Assembly (NCBI GenBank): GCA_024276995.1
Contig: JAJRWB010000011.1
Location: forward strand, 1-64,000
Source: Candidatus Eiseniibacteriota bacterium
GTDB lineage: Bacteria > Orphanbacterota > Orphanbacteria > Orphanbacterales > Orphanbacteraceae
Reading direction: 5' to 3'
Length of the DNA: 64,000 bases
Every line of letters starts with the position of its first letter. Within the stretch, counting starts at the first letter, position 1. Of this stretch, positions 1-9,194 are shown piece after piece. The notes under the pieces are model-generated. The model was given only the letters and a program-made list of their open reading frames with translations, was not told the DNA's origin and searched no databases. Made by a program: the position numbers and the translations under genes.

Positions 1-1
1 C

Positions 2-199
2 CTGATCGCCCTGATAACCGCCTACCGGAGGTGGATCTCTCCGCTCTTTTCCCCCTCGTGTCGTTTCCATCCAACGTGCAGCGCGTACGCCCGTGACGCC
101 GTGGCCCGCCATGGCGTCTTTCGAGGGGCATGGTACGCGCTACGGCGCATTTCCAGATGCCATCCTTATGACGAGGGGGGATACGACCCAGTTCCGTGA
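2..199 (+). CDS. yidD: YidD membrane insertion efficiency factor, 5'-truncated by the window edge
   Basis: The frame open from base 2 gives 65 residues ending in GGYDPVP before TGA at 197-199. It carries the YidD signature: YRRWISPLF, the cysteine-containing core [11 protein letters not shown], then [12 protein letters not shown]. YidD is a small amphipathic membrane-associated protein that helps YidC-dependent insertion. Only a few N-terminal residues are missing, because the family is about 70-85 aa. It lies 95 bp upstream of yidC in the usual rnpA-yidD-yidC order, so rnpA and rpmH probably lie just outside the window. Identification is by motif and context, and I regard it as near certain. 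Confidence 0.93.
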   Translation: MIALITAYRRWISPLFSPSCRFHPTCSAYARDAVARHGVFRGAWYALRRISRCHPYDEGGYDPVP

Positions 200-294
200 T
201 CGGATGCGGTGATCCGCGGTTCCGTGAACGGTAGAGGGTCCTCTTTCCCGCCCGAGGGCGCCGCCCCGCAGGTCGGGCCGCCCGGAAATGCGGA

Positions 295-2109
295 ATGATG
301 GACCGAAGAGCGCTTATCGCCGTATTTATTTCCACCCTCCTGATCATCGGGTATGAACTTTTTCTCATGCCGAAGCCTCCGGTGGTCGAACCGGGACCGC
401 GCGAAGCGCGGGATGCCGGTGCAAGAGCAAGAGAAGAGGTCGTGGATGGGAGCGGTCGCCGGCGCCTCACACCGCCCGGCCCCGAGATCGGCGAACCGCC
501 GCCGGTGGAACCGGAAGCGGTGGTCGAGAAAGAGGCCGGTGTGAAGGCGCTCACCGAGGCGGTCGAGCGGATCATCGACGTGTCGACCCCGCTGTTCACC
601 ATGGAGATCGACACCCGCGGGGGCCTCATCCGCTCGACGCGGCTTCATCGGTATGATGATCCCGCCGGCGGGCCGGTGGTTCTCAACGACAGCGATTCGC
701 CCGGGGGGCTCGGCCTGCTGATCAGCACCGGCGACGGTGAGATCGATGCGCGGAGCGTGGTTTTCACCGCCGACAAGGCCTCGATCCGCATCGACGACCC
801 GACGGGAGTCGAAAGGCTTACCCTTCGCCAGGCCCTCGACAACGGCATCGTCATCACGCGGGTCTTCACGTTCCGCGGCGATACGTACGAAGTGGGCGTG
901 AACCAGAAGATCGGCCGGGAGGAGGCAAGCCCGGAGGTCTTCTCCTATCGCCTTCTGTGGGAGCCGGGCGTGGCGTTCACCGAGGGAGATCCTCTCTACG
1001 AGCGGGGCCAGACGGGGGCGATCACATCGGTGGGTGGGGCGATCGTCCGGGATAGGACGAGGAAGGTGAAGGGCGACGGGGTCCAGCGGACGGGCGACGT
1101 GAAGTGGACCGCCGTGCAGGGGAAATACTTCGCCGTGGCGCTCATACCGGTGAACGAACCGGATGCCGACGTGAGAATCCGGCGGATCGGCACGGAAGAC
1201 CGCGTGTGGCTCGACGTGAAATTCCCCGTCCGTTCCTCCGCGGGCACGGAGAGGGATTTCTTTCTCTACGCAGGCCCGCTCGAGATGGCCGCCCTTTCGT
1301 CGACGGGCGTCGGCCTGGAAAAGATGATCGATCTCGGATACAAGCCGATCCAGCCCCTTTCGAAGCTGATGCTCAAAGCGGTCACCATGCTGCACAAGGT
1401 GGTGAGAAACTACGGCGTGGTGATCGTTCTCGTGTCGGTTCTCACCAAGCTCCTCTTCTATAGGCTCACCCACAAGAGCTTCCAGTCGATGAAGGACATG
1501 CAGAAGATCCAGGGCCAAGTCAATGCGCTCAAGGAGAAGTACAAGAACGATTCGCAAAGGATGAACAAGGAGATGTGGGCGCTCTACAAGAGAGAGGGGG
1601 TCAACCCGATGGGGGGCTGCCTGCCGATGCTCCTCCAGATGCCCGTGTTCATCGCGCTCTACTCGGTGCTTCGGAGCACCATCGAGCTGCGCCAGGCGCC
1701 TTTCGTCCTGTGGATCAACGACCTGAGCCGCCCCGACGTTCTTTTCCACCTGCCGTTCCCCCTTCCTTTCCTGGGAGAGAATTTCTGCCTGCTGCCGATC
1801 CTCATGGGCGTTTCGATGTTCCTGCAGCAGAAGATGACAACCGTCGACCCGCGCCAGAAAGCGATGGTCTACATGATGCCGATCGTGTTTACCGTCATGT
1901 TCTACCGGCTTCCATCCGGCCTCGTCCTCTACTGGTTCGTGAACAATGTGCTTTCCATCGGACAGCAGTGGATGATCCATCGGGGAGGGAACGACGATGC
2001 GCGGGGAACCACTGTAAAGACAATCAAGACCGGCCGGGACGCCGCGTCGCGACGCGACGACAAGGCGGGAAACAAGAGAGGCGCCCTGGCGGCAAAGGAG
2101 ACGAGATGA
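295..2109 (+). CDS. yidC: YidC/Oxa1 membrane protein insertase
   Basis: 604 aa inner-membrane insertase that works alone or with SecYEG. An N-terminal transmembrane anchor (about residues 6-25) is followed by a Pro/Glu-rich linker to about residue 95 and a periplasmic beta-domain (about 95-350). The conserved 60 kDa inner-membrane-protein domain occupies about 355-570 and contains MGGCLPMLLQMPVFIALY and several hydrophobic helices. The C-tail is Lys/Arg-rich, as expected for ribosome contact. The architecture and length match the long Gram-negative YidC, which supports a diderm host. Two ATG codons are adjacent at 295 and 298; I use the first. The TGA overlaps the khpB ATG by four bases (ATGA at 2106), so translation is probably coupled. 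Confidence 0.97.
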   Translation: MMDRRALIAVFISTLLIIGYELFLMPKPPVVEPGPREARDAGARAREEVVDGSGRRRLTPPGPEIGEPPPVEPEAVVEKEAGVKALTEAVERIIDVSTPLFTMEIDTRGGLIRSTRLHRYDDPAGGPVVLNDSDSPGGLGLLISTGDGEIDARSVVFTADKASIRIDDPTGVERLTLRQALDNGIVITRVFTFRGDTYEVGVNQKIGREEASPEVFSYRLLWEPGVAFTEGDPLYERGQTGAITSVGGAIVRDRTRKVKGDGVQRTGDVKWTAVQGKYFAVALIPVNEPDADVRIRRIGTEDRVWLDVKFPVRSSAGTERDFFLYAGPLEMAALSSTGVGLEKMIDLGYKPIQPLSKLMLKAVTMLHKVVRNYGVVIVLVSVLTKLLFYRLTHKSFQSMKDMQKIQGQVNALKEKYKNDSQRMNKEMWALYKREGVNPMGGCLPMLLQMPVFIALYSVLRSTIELRQAPFVLWINDLSRPDVLFHLPFPLPFLGENFCLLPILMGVSMFLQQKMTTVDPRQKAMVYMMPIVFTVMFYRLPSGLVLYWFVNNVLSIGQQWMIHRGGNDDARGTTVKTIKTGRDAASRRDDKAGNKRGALAAKETR

Positions 2110-2867
2110 ACAGCGCGACCGGCGAAGGACGCTCATTCGAAGACGCGGTGGAGCAGGCCGTCAGCAAGCTCGGCGTGAGGATCGACCAGGTGCACGTCGA
2201 TCTTCTCGAGGAGAAGCGGGGCTTTCTCTTCGGCCTTATCGGTGGACGGGTGAAGGTGAAAGTGACCCACCAGCGTTCCACGGAGGACAGGATCGACGAG
2301 ATCCTCACGGGTATCATGAAGCGGCTCGAGATCCCCTCGCAGGTGGAAGTGGCGAAACGGGGCGGCGATTTCTTCGTCAACATCGGAACCGTCGATTCGG
2401 ACGGGCTGCTCATCGGCAAGCGGGGAGAGACGCTCCACGCACTCGAGCATCTCGTGAATCGGATCGTCCACAGGGATCCGAACGAGAGGGGGCGGGTCAC
2501 GGTCGACGTGGGGGGCTACCGATCGAGGCGGGACGATCAGCTGAAATCGCAGGCGAAAAGCATGGCGCGCCAGGTGAAGGAAACGGGTCGTGAAGTGAGC
2601 ACCGACCCGCTTTACTCGCCTGACAGGCGGGTGATCCATCTCGCCCTCACCGAGGAGACCGGGATCCGCACGTACACCGTCGGCGACGGGCTCTACAAGA
2701 GTGTCGTGGTGGCGCCGAGCAGCGGCGAGCGCCAGGGGGCGCGCGGTGGCCGTGACGGGGGCAGGAGTCGGGGACGGGGTGGCCGAGGCCGCGGGAGGTC
2801 GCGCTCCGGGGGCGGCCGGAGCCGGCGGAGCGAGCGCTCGCCGCGCGAAGGGGGCGGCGCCCGGTAG
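2106..2867 (+). CDS. khpB: KhpB/Jag RNA-binding protein with an Arg/Gly-rich tail
   Basis: 253 aa, starting inside the yidC stop (ATGA). Domain order: a Jag_N domain (about residues 8-55; GRSFEDAVEQAVSKLGV), a KH domain with the GKRG loop (LLIGKRGETLHALEHLVNRI), then an R3H domain ending near VGDGLYKSVVVAP. KhpB binds RNA and affects cell elongation and division in other bacteria. The last 40 or so residues are almost entirely Gly, Arg and Ser with repeated RGR/GGR motifs, an RGG-box-like extension that the usual bacterial protein lacks. The gene ends in TAG, three bases before mnmE and in the same frame as mnmE. That fact matters for judging the internal TAG codons elsewhere in the window. 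Confidence 0.95.
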   Translation: MNSATGEGRSFEDAVEQAVSKLGVRIDQVHVDLLEEKRGFLFGLIGGRVKVKVTHQRSTEDRIDEILTGIMKRLEIPSQVEVAKRGGDFFVNIGTVDSDGLLIGKRGETLHALEHLVNRIVHRDPNERGRVTVDVGGYRSRRDDQLKSQAKSMARQVKETGREVSTDPLYSPDRRVIHLALTEETGIRTYTVGDGLYKSVVVAPSSGERQGARGGRDGGRSRGRGGRGRGRSRSGGGRSRRSERSPREGGGAR

Positions 2868-2870
2868 AAA

Positions 2871-4244
2871 ATGGCTGACATCGTTTATCGCGAAGGCGAC
2901 ACCATCGTGGCGTGCGCCACGCCGTCCGGTACGGGGGCGCTCGCCGTCGTCCGCCTGAGCGGGCCGAGAGCGGCGGCGGTGGCCGACCGGATCTTCTCCG
3001 GCGCCATCGCTCCGTCGCGCGCCGCGCCGAAAACGGTGCATCTCGGCGCGATCACCTCGCCGTCGGGAGAAAAAATCGACGAGGTGCTTCTTACGTCGTT
3101 CCGCGCCCCCCATTCCTTTACAGGCGAAGACAGTATCGAGATTTCGTGCCACGGGGCGCCCTTCCTCGTGAAGCGCATCGTGGAAAGAGCGGTGGCCGCC
3201 GGCGCGCGGCCCGCGGCGCCGGGGGAGTTCACGAGGCGCGCCTTCTTGAACGGGCGGATCGACCTCGCCCAGGCCGAATCGGTGGCCGACCTAGTGGGCG
3301 CCCGGACGGCGGCGGCGGCCCGCACGGCCCTCCGCCAGCTTCATGGAAGACTCTCCGGCACGCTTCACCGGATTAGGACTTCGCTGATCGACGTTCTCGC
3401 CGGCGTCGAGGCGAATCTCGATTTTGTCGCCGAAGAGGGCGCGCCGCCGTTCTCCCCGGAAGAGGGGGCGCGCGCCGCGCTCCGGGTGAAAGAGGAAATC
3501 GACCGCCTTCTCTCCCGGGCGGACGAAGGGAGGTTCGTTCGCGACGGGGTCCGCCTCGTGATCGCCGGGCGGCAGAACAGCGGGAAGTCGACACTCTTCA
3601 ACGCCCTTCTCGATGAAGAGAGGGCGATCGTCTCCGAGGAGCCGGGCACAACGAGAGACGTGATCGAGGGGGAGTTCGAAGAGGGGGGGATACTCTTCTT
3701 CGTGAGCGACACCGCCGGCGTGGGCGGGAAGGTCGGCGGGCCGGTGGAGCGGGAGGGGATCCGCAGGGGTGCCCGACGGCGTCGGACGGCCGATCTCGTT
3801 CTCGTGACGCTCGACGGCTCCGAGCCTCCGGGCGCGGAAGACGAGGGGCTTCTCGACGAGACCGCCGGGCGAAAGAGGGTGGTGGTGGTGACGAAGGACG
3901 ATTTGCCCCGGCGGCTCGGGGAGGTTCCCCTCGGCCACGTAGAGACCGCGATCCCGGTGTGCGCCCCGGAAAACCGGGGGATCGCCGTGCTTCGAGAGAC
4001 GCTGCGCGACGCGGTATCGGGTGATGTGGGGACGGGCGACCCGGAGGTGACGAGCGTGCGCCACATCGAACGGTTGCGCGCCGCGTCGAAGGCGCTCGCC
4101 GCCGCCGCGAAGGTGACGGCGAGCGGCGAACTTTTCGCCGAGGACCTCCGTGCGGCGGCCGCGGCGCTCGGTGAAATCACGGGAGAAGGCGCGCGGGAGG
4201 AACTGCTCGACGCGATATTTTCGCGGTTTTGTCTTGGCAAGTAG
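2871..4244 (+). CDS. mnmE: tRNA-5-carboxymethylaminomethyl-2-thiouridine GTPase MnmE (TrmE)
   Basis: 457 aa. With MnmG it forms the complex that adds the (carboxymethyl)aminomethyl group to wobble U34 of certain tRNAs. The N-terminal folate-binding domain begins DTIVACATPSGTGALAVVRLSG and contains SFTGEDSIEISCHG. The inserted G-domain has the P-loop GRQNSGKST, the PGTTRD switch, DTAG, and TKDD as the G4 motif. The protein ends in FCLGK, the conserved C-terminal Cys motif (C[I/L]GK), so its TAG is a genuine terminator. The gene is packed between khpB and mnmG, a conserved neighbourhood near bacterial origins. Confidence 0.97.
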   Translation: MADIVYREGDTIVACATPSGTGALAVVRLSGPRAAAVADRIFSGAIAPSRAAPKTVHLGAITSPSGEKIDEVLLTSFRAPHSFTGEDSIEISCHGAPFLVKRIVERAVAAGARPAAPGEFTRRAFLNGRIDLAQAESVADLVGARTAAAARTALRQLHGRLSGTLHRIRTSLIDVLAGVEANLDFVAEEGAPPFSPEEGARAALRVKEEIDRLLSRADEGRFVRDGVRLVIAGRQNSGKSTLFNALLDEERAIVSEEPGTTRDVIEGEFEEGGILFFVSDTAGVGGKVGGPVEREGIRRGARRRRTADLVLVTLDGSEPPGAEDEGLLDETAGRKRVVVVTKDDLPRRLGEVPLGHVETAIPVCAPENRGIAVLRETLRDAVSGDVGTGDPEVTSVRHIERLRAASKALAAAAKVTASGELFAEDLRAAAAALGEITGEGAREELLDAIFSRFCLGK

Positions 4245-4251
4245 GGGCGCG

Positions 4252-6144
4252 GTGGGAAAACGGCGGACATCGTACGACGTGGTGGTGGTCGGCGGCGGGC
4301 ATGCGGGGATCGAGGCGGCGCTCGCCCCGGCGCGTCTCGGTCTTTCCGTGCTCCTCGTCACGTTCGACAGGCGCGCCATCGGGCGAATGTCGTGCAACCC
4401 GGCGATCGGTGGACTCGCCAAGGGACACCTCGTCCGGGAGATCGATGCCCTCGGTGGGGAGATGGGTCTCGCCATCGACGACACGGGCACCCATTTCAAG
4501 ATGCTCAACCGGAGCCGCGGCCCGGCGGTCCATGGCCCGCGTGCCCAGGCGGACAGGGATGCTTACGCGACGCGTATGCGCGGCGCGGTCGAACGGCAGC
4601 GGCGTATCGACGTGGCGGAAGACGAAGTTCTCGCCGTCGCCGCGATGGGGGGGCGTGTGCGGGGGGTGATCACCGCGGCGCGCGGTGAGATCGAATCGGA
4701 CGCGGTGATCGTTACGGCCGGCACATTCCTTTCATCCCGCATCTATGTCGGCGACAAGAAAACGGCGGGCGGACGGCTCGGCGAGACGTCCGCCGAGGCG
4801 CTGTCGGCATCGATGAAGAAGCTCGGTTTCGAAACGGCGCGGCTGAAGACCGGGACGCCGCCGCGGATTCTCGGCGCCACCGTCGACTGGAGTCGCACGA
4901 CCGAACAGAAGCCGGATCTTCCGCCGACACCCTTCTCGTTTCGTACCGAAAGGATCATCCGCCCCCAGGTGTCGTGTTGGATCACGGGCACGTCGGAGGC
5001 GACCCATGATGTGATCCGGAAAAATCTCCACCTCTCCCCGCTGTTCGCCGGAAGAATCGAAGGGGTCGGCCCGAGGTACTGTCCGTCCATCGAGGACAAG
5101 GTGGTCCGTTTCGCCGACAATCCATCGCACCACGTTTTTCTCGAAATCGAGGGGGGGCGGGACGATCTCGTCTATCCGAACGGTCTTTCCACGAGCCTTC
5201 CTCGAGAAGCGCAGCAACGCTTTCTCCGGACGATCCCCGGTCTCGAAAGATGCGAAATAGCGGTGCCCGGATACACGGTGGAATACGATTTCTTCTCCAC
5301 CCACCAGATCGGCCCCTCCCTCGAGACCCGCCTTATAGAGCGACTCTTCCTCGCCGGTCAGGTGAACGGCACGTCCGGCTACGAGGAGGCCGCCGCCCAG
5401 GGTCTGATGGCGGGTATCAATGCCGCCCGCGCGATCCGGGGCGAGCCGCCCGTGATCCTGGGACGAGCCGAGGCGTACATCGGCGTTCTGATCGACGATC
5501 TGGTGACGTGCGTGCCGACGGAACCTTATAGGATGTTCACTTCTCGCGCGGAGTACAGGCTCTTGCTACGGCACGACACGGCGGATATCCGCCTGGCGCC
5601 TACAGGCGCGCGCATCGGTCTTTTGCCGGAAAAGGTCGCCGCCCGTGCCGTCGAGAGAGACCGCCTGGCGGACGAGGAGGTCGCCCGTCTCGAGAAGCGC
5701 CTTGTTCCGCCGGACGAGGCGAACCGGCTGATCACGGCGGCGGGCGGTGTCCCGGTGAAGGAGGCGACGCGGCTCGCCGCCCTCCTGAAAAGGCCGGAGA
5801 TACGGATGTCGGCGATCCCCGCCGCCATGGTCGGCACGCCGCGCCCGCCCGAGCCGGTGCGGCGGGAAGCGGAGGTTCGCATCAAGTACGCCGGATATGT
5901 CGACAGACAGAAACGAATCGTCGAGAGATTCGAGACGATGGAAAAACGGGCGATTCCCGAAAACTTCGACTATGATGTAATTGGAGGCCTCTCCCGGGAG
6001 GGGGCGGAGAAGCTGAAACGGTTCCGCCCCGGGCGGCTCGGTATCGCGTCGCGAATCGACGGAGTCACCCCGGCCGACATCTCCCTGGTGGTCGTGTATC
6101 TCGACAGGATCGAAAGGACGAAGAGGAAGGAGGCGCCTCGGTGA
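4252..6144 (+). CDS. mnmG: tRNA uridine-5-carboxymethylaminomethyl modification enzyme MnmG (GidA)
   Basis: FAD-dependent partner of MnmE. I start at GTG 4252, just after mnmE, with AGGGG upstream. This gives 630 aa, essentially the length of the E. coli protein. The Rossmann FAD motif VVVVGGGHAGIEAAL sits at the N-terminus, followed by SCNPAIGGLAKGHLVREIDALGG. The family motifs LKTGTPPR, GQVNGTSGYEEAAAQGL and TSRAEYRLLLRHDTAD are all present, and the C-terminal MnmE-binding region ends with KYAGYVDRQ and later RPGRLGIASRIDGVTPADIS. A TTG at 4234 overlapping mnmE is a weaker start. The TGA overlaps the GTG of rsmG. Confidence 0.97.
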   Translation: MGKRRTSYDVVVVGGGHAGIEAALAPARLGLSVLLVTFDRRAIGRMSCNPAIGGLAKGHLVREIDALGGEMGLAIDDTGTHFKMLNRSRGPAVHGPRAQADRDAYATRMRGAVERQRRIDVAEDEVLAVAAMGGRVRGVITAARGEIESDAVIVTAGTFLSSRIYVGDKKTAGGRLGETSAEALSASMKKLGFETARLKTGTPPRILGATVDWSRTTEQKPDLPPTPFSFRTERIIRPQVSCWITGTSEATHDVIRKNLHLSPLFAGRIEGVGPRYCPSIEDKVVRFADNPSHHVFLEIEGGRDDLVYPNGLSTSLPREAQQRFLRTIPGLERCEIAVPGYTVEYDFFSTHQIGPSLETRLIERLFLAGQVNGTSGYEEAAAQGLMAGINAARAIRGEPPVILGRAEAYIGVLIDDLVTCVPTEPYRMFTSRAEYRLLLRHDTADIRLAPTGARIGLLPEKVAARAVERDRLADEEVARLEKRLVPPDEANRLITAAGGVPVKEATRLAALLKRPEIRMSAIPAAMVGTPRPPEPVRREAEVRIKYAGYVDRQKRIVERFETMEKRAIPENFDYDVIGGLSREGAEKLKRFRPGRLGIASRIDGVTPADISLVVVYLDRIERTKRKEAPR

Positions 6145-6806
6145 TCGACGCGGTGCGGCGACTGCTCGCCGCCGCGGAAGAAGGGGGGCTCGATCTCCCG
6201 GAAAACGCGGCGGAGCGGTTCGAGCTGTATCTCGACGCCGTGATCTCCCGGGGGGAGCGGCTCTCCCTTTTTTCCCGCGCTGAGCTTCTCATCGAAAACG
6301 TCGCCGACCACCATCTTCTCGATTCTTTGCGGGCCCTCCTTTTCGCGAAGCCGAGACGAGGCGGGCGGCTCATCGACTTCGGTGCGGGAAGTGGCGTGGT
6401 GGGGGTGACATGGAAGATCCTAAGGCCCGACCTGTCGGTGGTCTTCCTCGAGGCGATGAAGAGAAAGGCGTTCTTCCTCGACGGCGTGATCCGCCTTCTC
6501 CGATTCCACGGCGCAGAGGTGTGGGAAGGGCGGGCCGAGGAGGTCGCCCGGCGGGAGGGAAACCGGTTCGACGCGGTCGTCGTCCGGGGTGTCGCGGCCG
6601 ACAGGAAGTCGGTGCGCGCCGCGAGACATTTTCTCAAGCCGTTCGGCGAGGTGCTCTTCTTCAAGGGGCCCGCCACGGCGCCGGAGATCCGCAGGCTGAT
6701 CCAGGCGGACGGGGAGCTCTCCGCCGTCCGCGAGGAAAATGTGTTCCTCGGCGACGGCAAGCGAAGGATCTATGTTCTCGCCTCGAAAGTGCCCGTGGCG
6801 GGCTGA
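6141..6806 (+). CDS. rsmG: 16S rRNA (guanine527-N7)-methyltransferase RsmG (GidB)
   Basis: 221 aa, starting with GTG inside the mnmG stop (GTGA). It methylates N7 of G527 of 16S rRNA using S-adenosylmethionine, and its loss gives low-level streptomycin resistance in other bacteria. The N-terminal RsmG helix region (YLDAVISRGERLSLFSRAE) is followed by the SAM motif LIDFGAGSGVVGVTWKILRPD and an acidic strand end. The next conserved block, AVVVRGVAADRKSVRAARHFLKPFGEVLFFKG, is typical of the family although the usual AVA/SRA is altered. It is the last gene of the yidD-rsmG cluster, and the parA/parB genes that often follow are absent. Confidence 0.93.
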   Translation: MIDAVRRLLAAAEEGGLDLPENAAERFELYLDAVISRGERLSLFSRAELLIENVADHHLLDSLRALLFAKPRRGGRLIDFGAGSGVVGVTWKILRPDLSVVFLEAMKRKAFFLDGVIRLLRFHGAEVWEGRAEEVARREGNRFDAVVVRGVAADRKSVRAARHFLKPFGEVLFFKGPATAPEIRRLIQADGELSAVREENVFLGDGKRRIYVLASKVPVAG

Positions 6807-6832
6807 AATCCGCCGCCGCACCCGCGCCGCCC

Positions 6833-7870
6833 TTAAAGGAACCGGTAGATGATTCCCACGGCGAGAGTCTGCTTGAACTGGCCCGCCTTTCGGATGGCGG
6901 CGATCACGTCGGCGGCGTTGAGCAGTTTCCCGTCGCCGTCGACATCGGCGGCCACGCTGTTGTCGTACTTGTCGTACACCCAGAGCGTGTAAAGATTGAC
7001 CGATAAAATCTTCGTCAGCTGAGCGGAGAAGATATTCTCCCATGTCACCTCGCCGCCCAAAGTGTAGTTCGCCACGTCGACGCCGATCCCGGCGGCTTCA
7101 TATTCTTCCTTCGAAACGGAGTCGAAGGCTTCCTTCCCGGAATAGAAGAACGGTTTGTAAAGATCGAGCCGAGAGGTCCACGCGACGCGATCGTCGAAGA
7201 TCTTCGCCTTGTAGTCGGTAATCCATTGGGCGCCGCCGTCGAGTTCCGTGGCGACCTGCGTGGCGTCGTCGTTCGGATCGGAACTCAGAAAAAGCCTTCG
7301 GCGATTGTGCCGGAGCGAGAAGCCGAGCCGGCCGAGCAGGCTCCGCTCCTCCTCTTCGATGAACTTGCGCGCCACGCCCCCCGTTTCCTTGAAGGTGAGC
7401 GGATTAAATGCCAGGGAGCGTCCCGAATTGTCGGAACCGTCCTGGAACTGCGTCTCGAAACGGAATGTGAGAAACGGGTCGACCCACCGGTCGAGGGTGA
7501 ATCTCAATGTCGATTCGAGATCGACCAGATCGGTCGATTTTTTCGGCGACTCCCACTTCCGTTGCGCCCCGACGCTTCTCTGCTGGTGCGTCTGCCCGTA
7601 GGCGAGCTTGAGCGTGCTGTTCCAGTTCATCTTGTGGCTGAGCTGATTCTCGAGAGTTCCATTCGTGATGAACGTCCAAACGATCGAGCCCCTGTCGCCG
7701 CCCGCCCAGTTATCGCTGTACGCGCTCTGCGAGAAGTTCAGTCCCGACTCGAGACTGGGGTACCACCTCCCTTCATCCAGAATTCGTTCCTCGGCGGAGG
7801 CGGCCGGCATCATGGCGCAGGCGGCGACGATCACGGCGAGAGAGGCTGCGCGGAACGACCGGTTTCTCAT
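6833..7870 (-). CDS. DUF3078-like outer-membrane beta-barrel protein
   Basis: 345 aa with a cleavable signal peptide (hydrophobic core about residues 9-24, ending ASAEE). The rest is a run of alternating aromatic/polar strands typical of a small outer-membrane barrel. The opening block GLNFSQSAYSDNWAGGDRGS matches the DUF3078 family pattern (GLN-x-SQ... W-x-GG). That family consists of uncharacterised outer-membrane proteins, mostly in the FCB group. The last strand ends in IIYRFL, a classic aromatic C-terminus recognised by the BAM machinery. GGGGAG lies about 8 bases before the ATG. The gene starts 5 bases after the MscS gene stop, so the two are likely cotranscribed. Its function is unknown. 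Confidence 0.8.
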   Translation of the reverse strand: MRNRSFRAASLAVIVAACAMMPAASAEERILDEGRWYPSLESGLNFSQSAYSDNWAGGDRGSIVWTFITNGTLENQLSHKMNWNSTLKLAYGQTHQQRSVGAQRKWESPKKSTDLVDLESTLRFTLDRWVDPFLTFRFETQFQDGSDNSGRSLAFNPLTFKETGGVARKFIEEEERSLLGRLGFSLRHNRRRLFLSSDPNDDATQVATELDGGAQWITDYKAKIFDDRVAWTSRLDLYKPFFYSGKEAFDSVSKEEYEAAGIGVDVANYTLGGEVTWENIFSAQLTKILSVNLYTLWVYDKYDNSVAADVDGDGKLLNAADVIAAIRKAGQFKQTLAVGIIYRFL

Positions 7871-7875
7871 TCGCT

Positions 7876-8706
7876 TTACTCCCCGCCGGCGCCCGCGGAA
7901 GGGGCGGCGATATGATGAACGACCTGTTGTGGATACGGGATGTCGATACCGGCGGCATCGAAGGCGGTCTTGATTTTTTCCATGAGGTCGAACTTCACGC
8001 CCCAGTAATCGGGCGCGTTCACCCAGACGCGCACCACCAGGTTGACGCTCGAGTCGGCGAGTTCCGAAACGGCGATGAACGGCGCGGGCTCGGAATGAAT
8101 CCGGCTGTCGTCGCCGATGATCCGGAGCATCACCTTTTCCGCTTCATCGATCGACGAGTCGTAGCCGATACCGATGAGAAGATCGACGCGCCGCGTATCG
8201 TAGGCGGAGTAATTCTGGATCGTATCGCCGTACATTTTGCCGTTCGGCACGAGGATCTTGATGTTGTCGCCCGTGGCGACGGTCGTGGCGAACAGGCCGA
8301 TCTCCTTCACCGTTCCCTTGATGCCGGCGGCATCGATGAAGTCGCCGATCTTGAATGGGCGGAACACGAGGATCATCACGCCGGACGCGAAGTTCGCCAG
8401 CGAACCCTGGAGGGCGAACCCGACGGCGAAACTCGCCGCACCGAGAATGGCGACAAACGACGCGGTTTCAATACCGAATTTCGCGAGCGCGGCGATGACG
8501 GCGAAGATGAAGATCGCGTAATATACCATGTTGCCGACGAACGACGACAGGCTCGAATCGACATCGCCCCGTTTCATGGCGCTTTTCAGCACGCTCCGGC
8601 CGATACCGGCGGCGATGCGCCCGACGATGAGCAGGAGAATCGCCCCCGCGACGTTGATGCCCCACTGCGTGATCTTCTCGAGCATTTCGGGTGATAGATT
8701 TTCCAC
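7876..8706 (-). CDS. mscS: Small-conductance mechanosensitive channel, MscS family
   Basis: 276 aa from a GTG at 8706, preceded by AAAGGAG at good spacing; an ATG further upstream would add an implausible Arg/Pro-rich leader. It shows three membrane segments: INVAGAILLLIVGRIAAGI, MVYYAIFIFAVIAALAKFGI, and the pore helix with its Gly/Ala pattern AASFAVGFALQGSLANFASG. The pore helix is followed by the beta-domain start FRPFKIGDFIDAAGIKGTV and the C-terminal domain ending PYPQQVVHH. Length and motifs agree with E. coli MscS (286 aa). Such channels release osmolytes when membrane tension rises on hypo-osmotic shock. Confidence 0.95.
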   Translation of the reverse strand: MENLSPEMLEKITQWGINVAGAILLLIVGRIAAGIGRSVLKSAMKRGDVDSSLSSFVGNMVYYAIFIFAVIAALAKFGIETASFVAILGAASFAVGFALQGSLANFASGVMILVFRPFKIGDFIDAAGIKGTVKEIGLFATTVATGDNIKILVPNGKMYGDTIQNYSAYDTRRVDLLIGIGYDSSIDEAEKVMLRIIGDDSRIHSEPAPFIAVSELADSSVNLVVRVWVNAPDYWGVKFDLMEKIKTAFDAAGIDIPYPQQVVHHIAAPSAGAGGE

Positions 8707-8810
8707 CAAGAACTCCTTTCTTTGCGACACGAAGGAAGGGCGCGGAATCGGCGCCACGGTGAATAGTAGGAATTTCGACACAACGAGTCGAATGAAAACG
8801 AAATGCGCGG

Positions 8811-9194
8811 TTACGCTTCTTCCTTCCGCCGCGCCGGGGAAGGGGCGAGGACGGTCTCGACTTTCTCCGCCAAAGCCGCCGCCCCGTTGCGGCGCAGGAA
8901 CTTCACGAAGAGCCACCCCGTTTCGGCGTCGCCGGCGTCGCCGGCGTCGCCCGGAGGGGGTCGCACCTGGCGTTCGCTGCGCGCGGGGCGGTATCCGTGC
9001 CGGGCCGCGCCGAACGCGGCCTGCTCCGCCATGAGAGAAAGGCTCCCCGACACGACCGACAGGAGGTTGTGAAACTCGCTGCGTGTGATTCTTTGCCGGA
9101 TCGTGCCGAGGATATCATTGATCTCCGCCCGGGTTTCCCGGTCGCCGCCCCCCGTGGCCGCGCGGGCCGTTCGGATGAAATCGTCGATCCTCAT
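8811..9194 (-). CDS. Small helical protein, DUF2267-like (weak match)
   Basis: 127 aa, soluble, no signal peptide. The N-terminal half (EINDILGTIRQRITRSEFHNLLSVVSGSLSLMAEQ) has the alternating Leu/Arg helical pattern of DUF2267 proteins, which are about 130 aa and of unknown function. The second half carries a short GDAGDAGDAE repeat encoded by gccgg/cgtcg repeats at 8930-8950, then a second helix. It lies between two mechanosensitive channel genes on the same strand and may belong to the same osmotic-stress group. The ribosome binding site is poor (GGGGC directly before the ATG). The family call is tentative. Confidence 0.55.
   Translation of the reverse strand: MRIDDFIRTARAATGGGDRETRAEINDILGTIRQRITRSEFHNLLSVVSGSLSLMAEQAAFGAARHGYRPARSERQVRPPPGDAGDAGDAETGWLFVKFLRRNGAAALAEKVETVLAPSPARRKEEA

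Noticed and set aside
2865-2871. Complete reassignment of TAG to an amino acid
   Set aside because: khpB and mnmE are in the same frame and separated only by TAG-AAA; if TAG were always sense they would be one protein. mnmE itself ends TAG right after its conserved GK terminus. Any recoding must be selective.
1-6806. Replication origin near the yidC-rsmG cluster
   Set aside because: This gene block is often origin-proximal, but I see no cluster of DnaA boxes, no dnaA or parAB, and no AT-rich unwinding region in the window.
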